This document shows, one piece after another, positions 1-5,685 of a DNA stretch of 6,657 nt (the stretch's first letter is position 1; every line of letters begins with the position of its first letter). The position numbers were made by a program, and so were the translations under genes. Under the pieces are notes generated by a model. The model was given only the letters and a program-made list of their open reading frames with translations. It made no database searches and had not been told where the DNA came from. The DNA is taken from NCBI GenBank assembly GCA_022571535.1, contig JACZXR010000140.1, positions 1-6,657 of the forward strand, read 5' to 3'. The stretch is from Deltaproteobacteria bacterium. Its GTDB lineage: Bacteria; Desulfobacterota; Binatia; UBA9968; CAXXLF01.

Positions 1-96
1 TTGGTTGCCTAAGGCTAATCGGAAAGCGCTGTGAGCAAGCTCTAGTAACGGTTTTTTCATGGCGCAGAGGTTTCTGGACAGGGCCGGTGTCCACGT
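1..96. other. Left-edge region with no assignable gene
   Basis: I cannot assign a product here. Three partial readings exist. On the + strand one frame ends in a TGA at 32-34 after ten codons (WLPKANRKAL), which could be the tail of an upstream gene. A second + frame stays open from the edge to a TGA at 147-149, overlapping the rpmE start, but its translation resembles nothing I know. On the minus strand an ATG at 60-58 opens a frame to the edge (begins MKKPLLELAHSAF), which could be a divergent gene, but no Shine-Dalgarno sequence precedes it. A T6 run at 53-58 lacks a convincing stem before it, so I do not call a terminator. rho often precedes rpmE in related gene orders, but none of these readings looks like a Rho C-terminus. 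Confidence 0.3.
75..93. repeat. 6-bp inverted repeat just upstream of the rpmE -35
   Basis: TGGACA (75-80) and TGTCCA (88-93) are perfect reverse complements separated by a 7-nt GC-rich spacer. The repeat ends three bases before the putative -35 hexamer at 97, a place where an activator or repressor could bind. It is short enough to be chance. It does not resemble the AT-rich Zur boxes known to control some L31 genes, so no regulator is proposed. Confidence 0.25.
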
Positions 97-125
97 TTGA
101 AGGCGGGGTTTATGTGTGCTATAAG
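97..125 (+). promoter_or_regulatory. Putative sigma70-type promoter for rpmE
   Basis: TTGAAG (97-102, four of six matches to TTGACA) and TATAAG (120-125, five of six to TATAAT) are separated by exactly 17 bp. A TG dinucleotide at 117-118 gives an extended -10, TGnTATAAG. Transcription would begin near 131-133, leaving a leader of roughly 14 nt that holds the Shine-Dalgarno GAGGT at 135-139. The spacing and extended -10 make this the best promoter candidate in the window. The assignment is by consensus only. Confidence 0.55.
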
Positions 126-145
126 ACGAAAATTGAGGTAAGCGC

Positions 146-349
146 GTGAAATCGAGTATTCACCCAGCCTATAAAGCGGCAACCGTTACCTGTGCCTGTG
201 GGAGTGTGGTTGAGACACGCTCTACGGTTCAAAAGATTCACGTGGAAATCTGCTCCGACTGCCACCCTTTCTATACCGGGAAACAGAAACTCATGGACAC
301 TGCTGGTCGGGTAGAGAAGTTCAGAAAGAAATACAACCTCAAGGCCTAA
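146..349 (+). CDS. rpmE: 50S ribosomal protein L31, zinc-binding (type A) form
   Basis: This encodes a 67-residue protein of the usual L31 length, a component of the large ribosomal subunit that contributes to the bridge with the 30S subunit. The N-terminus (IHPAY at 5-9) and the two cysteine pairs, C16-x-C18 and C36-x-x-C39, are visible; these four ligands define the zinc-containing (C+) form. The lysine/arginine-rich C-terminus (RVEKFRKKY) fits rRNA contact. The start is GTG at 146, with GAGGT at 135-139 six bases ahead. A promoter candidate lies immediately upstream and an intrinsic terminator 55 nt after the stop, so it may be largely its own transcription unit. L31 next to prfA is a common bacterial arrangement. 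Because zinc-type L31 is often exchanged for a cysteine-free paralogue under zinc limitation, a second copy elsewhere is possible but cannot be seen here. Confidence 0.96.
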   Translation: MKSSIHPAYKAATVTCACGSVVETRSTVQKIHVEICSDCHPFYTGKQKLMDTAGRVEKFRKKYNLKA

Positions 350-404
350 ACACAGTGGGGTGTTGCGGGCTGAATGTAATTAACTAGAGTAGTCAGCGGA
401 CAGG

Positions 405-441
405 AAGGGCAAAGGGTGGGGTATTTCCTTTGCCCTTTTTT
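405..441 (+). terminator. Intrinsic (Rho-independent) terminator between rpmE and prfA
   Basis: An 11-bp perfect stem, AAGGGCAAAGG (405-415) with CCTTTGCCCTT (427-437), encloses an 11-nt loop and runs directly into an uninterrupted T6 tract (436-441). This is canonical intrinsic terminator geometry. It would end transcripts from the rpmE promoter. Because the prfA ATG is only 43 nt beyond the T-tract, it may instead work as a partial terminator or attenuator that sets rpmE/prfA stoichiometry. The GTG at 416, which would lengthen the prfA reading frame, is the first loop base onward, which argues against its use as a start. Confidence 0.88.
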
Positions 442-443
442 AT

Positions 444-471
444 TCTCTGCACCCCCTTTAAAATGCAGAGA
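444..471 (+). promoter_or_regulatory. Inverted repeat with -10-like TAAAAT upstream of prfA
   Basis: TCTCTGCA (444-451) and TGCAGAGA (464-471) are perfect 8-bp reverse complements around a 12-nt spacer. The spacer and right arm contain TAAAAT (459-464), five of six matches to the -10 consensus, which would give a start near 470 and a leader of about 14 nt before prfA. No good -35 lies 16-18 bp upstream, where the terminator T-tract sits, so a promoter here would need an activator or be weak. Alternatively the element acts as an RNA hairpin just ahead of the ribosome-binding site (GGGAA at 476-480). The repeat itself is certain; its role is inference. Confidence 0.45.
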
Positions 472-484
472 TAACGGGAAACGT

Positions 485-1549
485 ATGCTGGAAAAATTAG
501 CTCAAGTGGAAAAGCGATTTGTAGAGTTGGAGCTCCTCTTAGCTGACCCCGGCCTCCTAGGCAACCAGAAGGAATATTCCAAGGTCGCGAAGGAACGGTC
601 CGATCTGGAAGAGGTCGTCTCTTGTTATCGCCTATGGCGAAAGGTGGACCACGAAATCGAGCAGAACAAAGAGATGCTCAACGAAAAAGACGAGGCCATC
701 AGAGATATGGCGAAAGAGGAGTTGTCGGCTTTGCGAATTCAGAAGGAGGACCTGGAGCAACGGCTCAGGCTGCTGATCCTTCCCAAAGACCCCAACGACA
801 GTAAGAACGTGATCATAGAGATCCGAGCAGGAACCGGGGGAGAAGAGGCGTCCCTCTTTGCATCCTCCCTCTTTCGTATGTACAACCGGTACGCTGAATC
901 CCAAGGGTGGAGGGTTGAGGTCTTGAACTCAAACCCCACGGGACTGGGCGGAATCAAAGAAACCATTTTGCTCATTGAGGGGCGAGGTGTATACAGCCAA
1001 CTGAAATTTGAAGGCGGGGTTCACCGGGTCCAGCGAGTGCCTGTAACTGAGGGCTCGGGCAGGATCCACACCTCCGCGGTGACCGTAGCTGTGTTCCCCG
1101 AGGCCGATGAAGTTGAGGTAGAGATCGATGCCAAGGATCTCCGGATTGATGTGTTCCGATCGTCCGGCCCCGGGGGCCAGAGCGTCAACACCACAGACTC
1201 AGCGGTCAGAATCACTCATCTTCCTACAAACCTTGTGGTCACCTGCCAGGACGAGAAGTCACAGCACAAAAACAAGTCCAAGGCCCTCAAGATCCTCAGG
1301 GCTCGTCTATTAGAAAGAAAACAAGAGGAGCAACACTCGGAGATCGCCGCCACGAGGAAGCTTATGGTGGGGAGCGGAGACCGAAGTGAACGTATCCGGA
1401 CCTATAATTTTCCTCAGGGGAGGGTAACGGATCATAGGATTAATTTTACCCTCTATAAGTTAGAGCGTTTGATGGACGGAGAACTAGGTGAACTAATAAA
1501 TGCCCTCCTCACTCACTATCAGGCAGAGGCGTTACAAGCGACCGGCTAA
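485..1549 (+). CDS. prfA: Peptide chain release factor 1 (RF1)
   Basis: RF1 reads UAA and UAG stop codons in the ribosomal A site and triggers hydrolysis of peptidyl-tRNA. The 354-residue protein is close to the family length (about 360). It shows an N-terminal coiled-coil-rich domain (about 1-105), then the IRAGTGGEEA segment (113-122), FEGGVHRVQRVP (175-186), the codon-recognition tripeptide P186-V-T188, and the catalytic loop with G230-G-Q232 inside SSGPGGQSVN. The PxT tripeptide rather than SPF marks it as RF1, not RF2. I chose ATG 485 over an in-frame GTG at 416 because the latter lies in the terminator loop and adds 23 residues (GYFLCPFLFS and onward) foreign to the family. The next gene encodes the methyltransferase that modifies Q232. 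The stop is TAA, 18 nt before prmC. Confidence 0.96.
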   Translation: MLEKLAQVEKRFVELELLLADPGLLGNQKEYSKVAKERSDLEEVVSCYRLWRKVDHEIEQNKEMLNEKDEAIRDMAKEELSALRIQKEDLEQRLRLLILPKDPNDSKNVIIEIRAGTGGEEASLFASSLFRMYNRYAESQGWRVEVLNSNPTGLGGIKETILLIEGRGVYSQLKFEGGVHRVQRVPVTEGSGRIHTSAVTVAVFPEADEVEVEIDAKDLRIDVFRSSGPGGQSVNTTDSAVRITHLPTNLVVTCQDEKSQHKNKSKALKILRARLLERKQEEQHSEIAATRKLMVGSGDRSERIRTYNFPQGRVTDHRINFTLYKLERLMDGELGELINALLTHYQAEALQATG

Positions 1550-1558
1550 AAGGTGACC

Positions 1559-1564
1559 GGAGGA
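1559..1564 (+). promoter_or_regulatory. Shine-Dalgarno of prmC (decides the start)
   Basis: GGAGGA sits three to four bases ahead of ATG 1568. The in-frame GTG at 1553 lies upstream of this motif and has no properly spaced Shine-Dalgarno of its own, only AAAGG directly abutting it. This supports ATG 1568 over GTG 1553. Confidence 0.65.
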
Positions 1565-1567
1565 ACC

Positions 1568-2521
1568 ATGAGCGGTTGGGAGTGTCAGGTAGTGGGAGAC
1601 TGTGGATCTAAGCCTGCCACGGTGGTGCAGGCACTGCAGGGTGGGACGGAGATACTCGGCCGATTGGGAATTGATAGTGCACGTCTCGACGCGGAGGTTC
1701 TTCTGGGCACCGTTCTGGGTGGGGGAAGAGAGCAAATCTACCTCAACTATGAGATGCCACTTAAGATTCACGATGAAGAGTTGTATCGCCGCTTGCTTCT
1801 CCGGCGTACCCGGGGGGAGCCGATTGCCTACATTACCGGTCACCGGGAATTTTGGTCTCTAGATTTTTACGTGACCTCGGAGGTGCTTGTGCCAAGGCCT
1901 GACACCGAGCTGCTCGTGGAAGCAACCCTTGGACTGATCGAGGAGACCGCTAGCCGGGACAGGTCGGTAGAGCCAGATGCAAAATTTCAGGTCCTCGACC
2001 TCGGAACGGGATGCGGCGCTATTGGCGTGAGTTTGGCGAGGGAAAGGGGCGATGTAGAGGTATGGGCAACTGATCTCTCCTCAAATGCGCTAGAAGTTGC
2101 CCGTGCCAATGCCAAACGACACGGGGTAACAGAAAGAATCCGCTTTGACCAGGGAGACATCTTCGAGCCTATCAAAGACCGGCGTGCGTTTTTTCATGGC
2201 GTGGTTTCCAATCCCCCATACGTACGCCGCAGCGAGATGGAAGATCTTCCGAGAGAAGTGCGGGACTGGGAGCCAAAACTGGCGTTGGATGGCGGGGCGG
2301 ACGGGCTCGATTTCCATCGGCGAATTATCGAGCAAGGGTATCTGTATCTAATGGACGGGGGATTTATGGTGCTGGAAATCGCGCCTGACATGGGGGAAAA
2401 GGTCTGCCACCTCTTCAAAAGTGTTGGTCGATATTCCAAAGGCTCGATCCATCTGGACCTTGCCGGTAGAAACCGCCTTGTCTCTGCGCGAAAACTCTCT
2501 CTACCTGAAACATTTGACTAA
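1568..2521 (+). CDS. prmC: Release-factor glutamine N5-methyltransferase
   Basis: PrmC (also known as HemK) uses S-adenosylmethionine to methylate the GGQ glutamine of RF1 and RF2, raising termination efficiency in the cytoplasm. Visible in the 317-residue product are the N-terminal helical substrate-binding domain with GIDSARLDAEVLL (34-46), the inter-domain segment VPRPDTE (108-114), SAM motif I DLGTGCGAIG (144-153), an acidic motif II residue at ATDL (167-170), and the amino-methyltransferase signature NPPY (215-218) that holds the target glutamine. It is about 40 residues longer than the E. coli enzyme. Some of that is a non-conserved stretch of about 17 residues before the first helix (MSGWECQVVGDCG...), so a later start cannot be excluded. 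It lies directly behind prfA, its substrate gene, and 14 nt ahead of murA. Confidence 0.95.
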   Translation: MSGWECQVVGDCGSKPATVVQALQGGTEILGRLGIDSARLDAEVLLGTVLGGGREQIYLNYEMPLKIHDEELYRRLLLRRTRGEPIAYITGHREFWSLDFYVTSEVLVPRPDTELLVEATLGLIEETASRDRSVEPDAKFQVLDLGTGCGAIGVSLARERGDVEVWATDLSSNALEVARANAKRHGVTERIRFDQGDIFEPIKDRRAFFHGVVSNPPYVRRSEMEDLPREVRDWEPKLALDGGADGLDFHRRIIEQGYLYLMDGGFMVLEIAPDMGEKVCHLFKSVGRYSKGSIHLDLAGRNRLVSARKLSLPETFD

Positions 2522-2535
2522 GAGGCCAGAAGGAA

Positions 2536-3804
2536 GTGGACAGTATCCTAGTTCGCGGAGGCCGGAGGCTCCAGGGCGAAGTGGTGGTAAGTGGGTCAAA
2601 AAACTCTGCCCTCCCCGTTTTGATTTCTTCGCTTCTTACCGCAGAACCCTGTTTTTATCAGAACATCCCCGATCTCAAGGATGTTCATACCACCTTGAGG
2701 CTCCTCACCGGACTTGGAGTGAAAATCAAAAGGGAAAGCCACTCCGGTAAGCCGAGCCAACTTAGCCTCCGGGCAGATTCGATAACAGAGCTCAAAGCCC
2801 CTTACGATCTGGTCAAGACCATGCGGGCCTCGTTCCTTGTCCTGGGGCCGCTCCTGAGCCGCTTCGGACAAGCTACTGTCTCCACTCCGGGAGGATGTGC
2901 CATAGGCACGCGACCTGTGAACCTCCACCTCAAGGGTCTAACGCAGATGGGTGCCAGCATTGAATTGGTTCATGGATATGTCCAAGCCAGGGCAAAAAGA
3001 CTTTACGGGACCAGGATCTATCTGGACCTGCCTTCTGTGGGTGCGACAGAAAATCTCATGATGGCGGCCACCCTAGCCAAGGGAACAACCGTGATTGAGA
3101 ATGCAGCCAAGGAGCCTGAGGTGACCGAGCTGGCCTCTGTCCTGAACAAGATGGGTGCCAAGATTGACAAACCGGGAAGCGACACCGTGACTATCGAGGG
3201 GGTCGATGTGCTCGGCGGGGTCTCCCACTGTCTCATCGCAGATCGAATCGAGGCAGGAACCTATTTGGTAGCGGCCGCACTGACAGATGGAGAGGTTGTG
3301 GTGCGAGGGGCTCGGTCGGATCACCTGGATTCCTTTCTCATGAAACTCAAGGAGACCGGTGTCACGGTAAGCGATGAAGGAAATGCAATTAAAGTCAAGG
3401 GGTCCGGCAGAGGAAAGAGCGTTGATATCGTCACCTTGCCCCATCCGGGATTCCCCACCGATCTGCAGGCTCAGATGATGGCTTTGATGGCAGTGGCCGA
3501 CGGAGTCAGCGTGATCACCGAAAATATCTTCGAGAATCGGTTCATGCATGCGCAGGAGTTAAAGCGGATGGGAGGGAATATTCGCCTCGAAGGGAAACGT
3601 GCTATTGTGAAAGGCGTGCAGAGCCTGTCTGGAGCGACGGTGATGGCTACGGATCTTCGGGCCAGCGTCTCTCTGATCTTGGCCGGTCTCGTGGCAAAGG
3701 GGGTGACAGAGATATTGAGAGTTTACCATCTCGACCGGGGCTATGAGCATATTGAGCAGAAACTCTCCGGGCTCGGGGCGGACATTGAAAGGTTAAAGCA
3801 TTGA
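2536..3804 (+). CDS. murA: UDP-N-acetylglucosamine 1-carboxyvinyltransferase
   Basis: MurA transfers enolpyruvate from phosphoenolpyruvate to UDP-GlcNAc, the first committed cytoplasmic step of peptidoglycan synthesis. The 422-residue length matches the family. Visible landmarks are SGSKNSALP (19-27) with substrate-contacting K22-N23, GGCAIGTRPVNLH (119-131) with the catalytic cysteine C121, R125, PTDLQAQ (307-313) with D309 equivalent to the general base, and the late DRGYEHIEQKL (400-410) with R401. Having cysteine rather than aspartate at 121 predicts a fosfomycin-sensitive enzyme; that is inference from the family. The start is GTG 2536, with purine-rich AGAGG (2521-2525) and AGAAGGA (2528-2534) ahead. 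Its TGA stop overlaps the hisD start. No feature suggests it is a degenerate or secondary MurA copy. Confidence 0.96.
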   Translation: MDSILVRGGRRLQGEVVVSGSKNSALPVLISSLLTAEPCFYQNIPDLKDVHTTLRLLTGLGVKIKRESHSGKPSQLSLRADSITELKAPYDLVKTMRASFLVLGPLLSRFGQATVSTPGGCAIGTRPVNLHLKGLTQMGASIELVHGYVQARAKRLYGTRIYLDLPSVGATENLMMAATLAKGTTVIENAAKEPEVTELASVLNKMGAKIDKPGSDTVTIEGVDVLGGVSHCLIADRIEAGTYLVAAALTDGEVVVRGARSDHLDSFLMKLKETGVTVSDEGNAIKVKGSGRGKSVDIVTLPHPGFPTDLQAQMMALMAVADGVSVITENIFENRFMHAQELKRMGGNIRLEGKRAIVKGVQSLSGATVMATDLRASVSLILAGLVAKGVTEILRVYHLDRGYEHIEQKLSGLGADIERLKH

Positions 3805-5087
3805 AGATTACCCTCATCAAGACAAGCGATCCGAGATTTGAGCGAACCCTTAGAACGATTATCCAGCGAAGAGGTGAGGTGGAGGGAAAGATCGAGGGGT
3901 CGGTGCAAGAGATCATCCGCAGGGTGCGCCAGGAGGGGGATCGTGCCCTAATCCGTTACGCAAGGATCTTCGATGGGTACCGCCTGAGCACGTCCGATAT
4001 CGAGGTCAAACCACGAGAGATCGATCAGGCGATGAAGCTTGTTTCCAGGGACAATCTCCGTGCCTTATCCTTTGCGGCACGAAGGATTGCCCGCTTTCAC
4101 CGTCGCCAACTGGAGAGGAGCTGGAATTACCGCGACCCCCTTGGGTTGGTCCTGGGGCAAAGGATCAACCCTTTAGGGAAAGTTGGATTTTATGTCCCAG
4201 GTGGTAAGGCGTCCTATCCATCAACAGTCCTAATGTGTGCGATACCCGCGAAAGTGGCTGGAGTGAAGGAAGTCGTGATGACATCTCCCCTTCGAAATGA
4301 CACGGCCCCTACCTTGGCTGCGGCCCGGATTGCCGGGGTGGACCGCATCTTCCGTGTTGGAGGCGCCCAGGCCATTGCGGCCCTAGCCTTCGGAACAGAG
4401 ACGATCCCCCGAGTAGATAAGATTGTTGGGCCAGGGAATATCTATGTCACAACGGCCAAGCGGTTGCTCTTCGGCCAGGTCGGTATCGACTCCCTGGCCG
4501 GTCCAAGTGAAGTTCTCCTCTTGGCCGACTCAGGTGCAAATCCAGCCTATGTTGCTGCAGACATGCTCTCCCAAGCGGAGCATGATGAGATGGCAGCGGC
4601 CCTCTGTGTGACGCCCTCCCTTTCGTTGGGCCTCAAGGTCAAAGCGGCACTGGAAAAACAGATCAAGGAGACAAAACGGAAGGCAATCGCGACCAAGGCC
4701 TTAGAACGATACGGAGCGATTATCGTGACGCGTGGCCCAAACGAAGGGGTGGATCTCGTGAATGCTATCGCACCGGAGCATGTGCAGATTATGACGCGCA
4801 CCCCTGAGAAGTGGGCCCGCTCGATCCGAAGCGCAGGGGCCATCTTTCTTGGCCCATACTCACCGGCTGCCCTGGGAGACTACATGGCAGGGCCAAACCA
4901 TGTTCTTCCCACTGGCGGTAGCGCCCGATTTTTCTCACCCCTGGGGGCCTACGATTTTGTCAAGCGGACAAGTATCATCCGGGCGAACAAGAAAGGCCTG
5001 ACCTCGCTGGCCCCCTGGATTGTCCACCTGGCGCGACTTGAAGGTCTCGATGGTCATGCCCGAGCAGTGGAGTCGCGTATGAAATAG
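3801..5087 (+). CDS. hisD: Histidinol dehydrogenase
   Basis: HisD carries out the last two steps of histidine synthesis, the NAD-dependent oxidation of L-histidinol to histidinal and then to histidine; it is a zinc-dependent cytoplasmic homodimer. The 428-residue protein has the nucleotide-site segment IVGPGNIYV (208-216) and the active-site residues expected of the family: Q258 and H261 in LSQAEHDE, E326-H327 in APEHVQ, D360 in GDYMAGPNHVLPTGG and H419 in LDGHARAVE. The zinc ligands are therefore all present. The start is TTG 3801, with GAAAGGT at 3787-3793 seven bases upstream; no other start codon fits before the conserved N-terminal helices. It overlaps the end of murA by four bases (TTGA), so it is probably translationally coupled. 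hisG, often found here, is missing between them. Confidence 0.96.
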   Translation: MKITLIKTSDPRFERTLRTIIQRRGEVEGKIEGSVQEIIRRVRQEGDRALIRYARIFDGYRLSTSDIEVKPREIDQAMKLVSRDNLRALSFAARRIARFHRRQLERSWNYRDPLGLVLGQRINPLGKVGFYVPGGKASYPSTVLMCAIPAKVAGVKEVVMTSPLRNDTAPTLAAARIAGVDRIFRVGGAQAIAALAFGTETIPRVDKIVGPGNIYVTTAKRLLFGQVGIDSLAGPSEVLLLADSGANPAYVAADMLSQAEHDEMAAALCVTPSLSLGLKVKAALEKQIKETKRKAIATKALERYGAIIVTRGPNEGVDLVNAIAPEHVQIMTRTPEKWARSIRSAGAIFLGPYSPAALGDYMAGPNHVLPTGGSARFFSPLGAYDFVKRTSIIRANKKGLTSLAPWIVHLARLEGLDGHARAVESRMK

Positions 5088-5092
5088 GAGGG
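5086..5092 (+). promoter_or_regulatory. Strong Shine-Dalgarno of hisB overlapping the hisD stop
   Basis: AGGAGGG is a near-perfect anti-16S match, five bases from the hisB ATG at 5098. Its first two bases are the last two of the hisD TAG stop, so a ribosome terminating on hisD covers the hisB initiation site. This favours re-initiation or coupling. Confidence 0.7.
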
Positions 5093-5097
5093 CCCTT

Positions 5098-5685
5098 ATG
5101 GCAAGAACGGCTAAGGTAGAGCGTAAGACAAAAGAAACAGAGATTTTTTTGGAGGTGGATCTCGATGGGGTCGGCAACTCAGAGGTCCAGACCGGGATTC
5201 CTTTTCTCAATCACATGCTGGAGATCTTTGCCCGCCACGGGCTATTCGACTTGCAGGTAAAGGCCCGGGGGGATCTCGACGTAGATTATCATCACACCGT
5301 TGAGGATGTCGGGTTGACCTTGGGCCAGGCTTTTAAAGAGGCCTTGGGGAACAAGCAAGGGATCCGCCGATTTGGAGAATCGAGCGTGCCATTAGATGAA
5401 GCCCTGGCACGAGCCGTTGTGGATCTCAGCGGCCGTCCCTATCTTTCTTACAACGTCAAGATCCGTCCCGGCCGTGTGGGGAACTTCGACACCGATCTCC
5501 CTCACGAGTTTTTTCAGGCCTTTGCGAACCAGGTCGGCATGAACCTGCACATCCATGTAACCGAGGGAGAAAATCCCCATCACATCATTGAGGCCTGTTT
5601 CAAGGCCTTTGCCCGTGCCATGGAAGTCGCCACACGGATCGACCCGCGCATCAAAGGGGTCCTGTCGACGAAGGGAAGCCTGTGA
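5098..5685 (+). CDS. hisB: Imidazoleglycerol-phosphate dehydratase
   Basis: This is the monofunctional IGP dehydratase, converting imidazole glycerol phosphate to imidazole acetol phosphate, the step after HisF/HisH. The 195-residue length matches the stand-alone enzyme and excludes the enterobacterial fusion to histidinol-phosphate phosphatase. Metal-binding histidine/glutamate motifs are visible: NHMLEIFARHG (38-48), the DYHHTVEDVG block (63-72), LPHEFFQAF (134-142) and the second-repeat NPHHIIEACFKAFARA (159-174). The C-terminus STKGSL is typical. A separate phosphatase and the aminotransferase HisC must therefore be encoded elsewhere. The start is ATG 5098, ten nt after hisD. The TGA stop overlaps the hisH start by four bases (GTGA). 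Confidence 0.97.
   Translation: MARTAKVERKTKETEIFLEVDLDGVGNSEVQTGIPFLNHMLEIFARHGLFDLQVKARGDLDVDYHHTVEDVGLTLGQAFKEALGNKQGIRRFGESSVPLDEALARAVVDLSGRPYLSYNVKIRPGRVGNFDTDLPHEFFQAFANQVGMNLHIHVTEGENPHHIIEACFKAFARAMEVATRIDPRIKGVLSTKGSL

Noticed and set aside
33..58. GAGCAAGCTC followed by T6 as a terminator of an upstream gene
   Set aside because: The stem is only three or four base pairs with a tiny loop and is separated from the T-run by ten bases.
3..149. Open + frame reaching a TGA that overlaps the rpmE start
   Set aside because: It has no start in the window and no recognisable similarity, and it crosses the promoter and its inverted repeat; the overlap appears accidental.
349..364. AACAC/GTGTT mini-hairpin after rpmE
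   Set aside because: A 5-bp stem without a T-tract; too short to distinguish from chance.
363..390. TTGCGG-N16-TAGAGT as a prfA promoter upstream of the terminator
   Set aside because: Only three and four consensus matches; transcripts from it would run straight into the terminator.
416..484. Upstream GTG (416) extending RF1 by 23 residues
   Set aside because: The start lies in the terminator loop, the extra residues are encoded by the terminator 3' arm and T-tract, and RF1 proteins begin close to the MLEKL start at 485.
1553..1567. GTG 1553 as the prmC start
   Set aside because: The Shine-Dalgarno GGAGGA lies downstream of it and serves ATG 1568; nothing conserved is gained.
3073..3549. 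Long minus-strand frame of 158 codons inside murA
   Set aside because: It is fully antisense to a strongly conserved gene, rich in His/Cys/Ser as shadow frames usually are, and matches no family I know.
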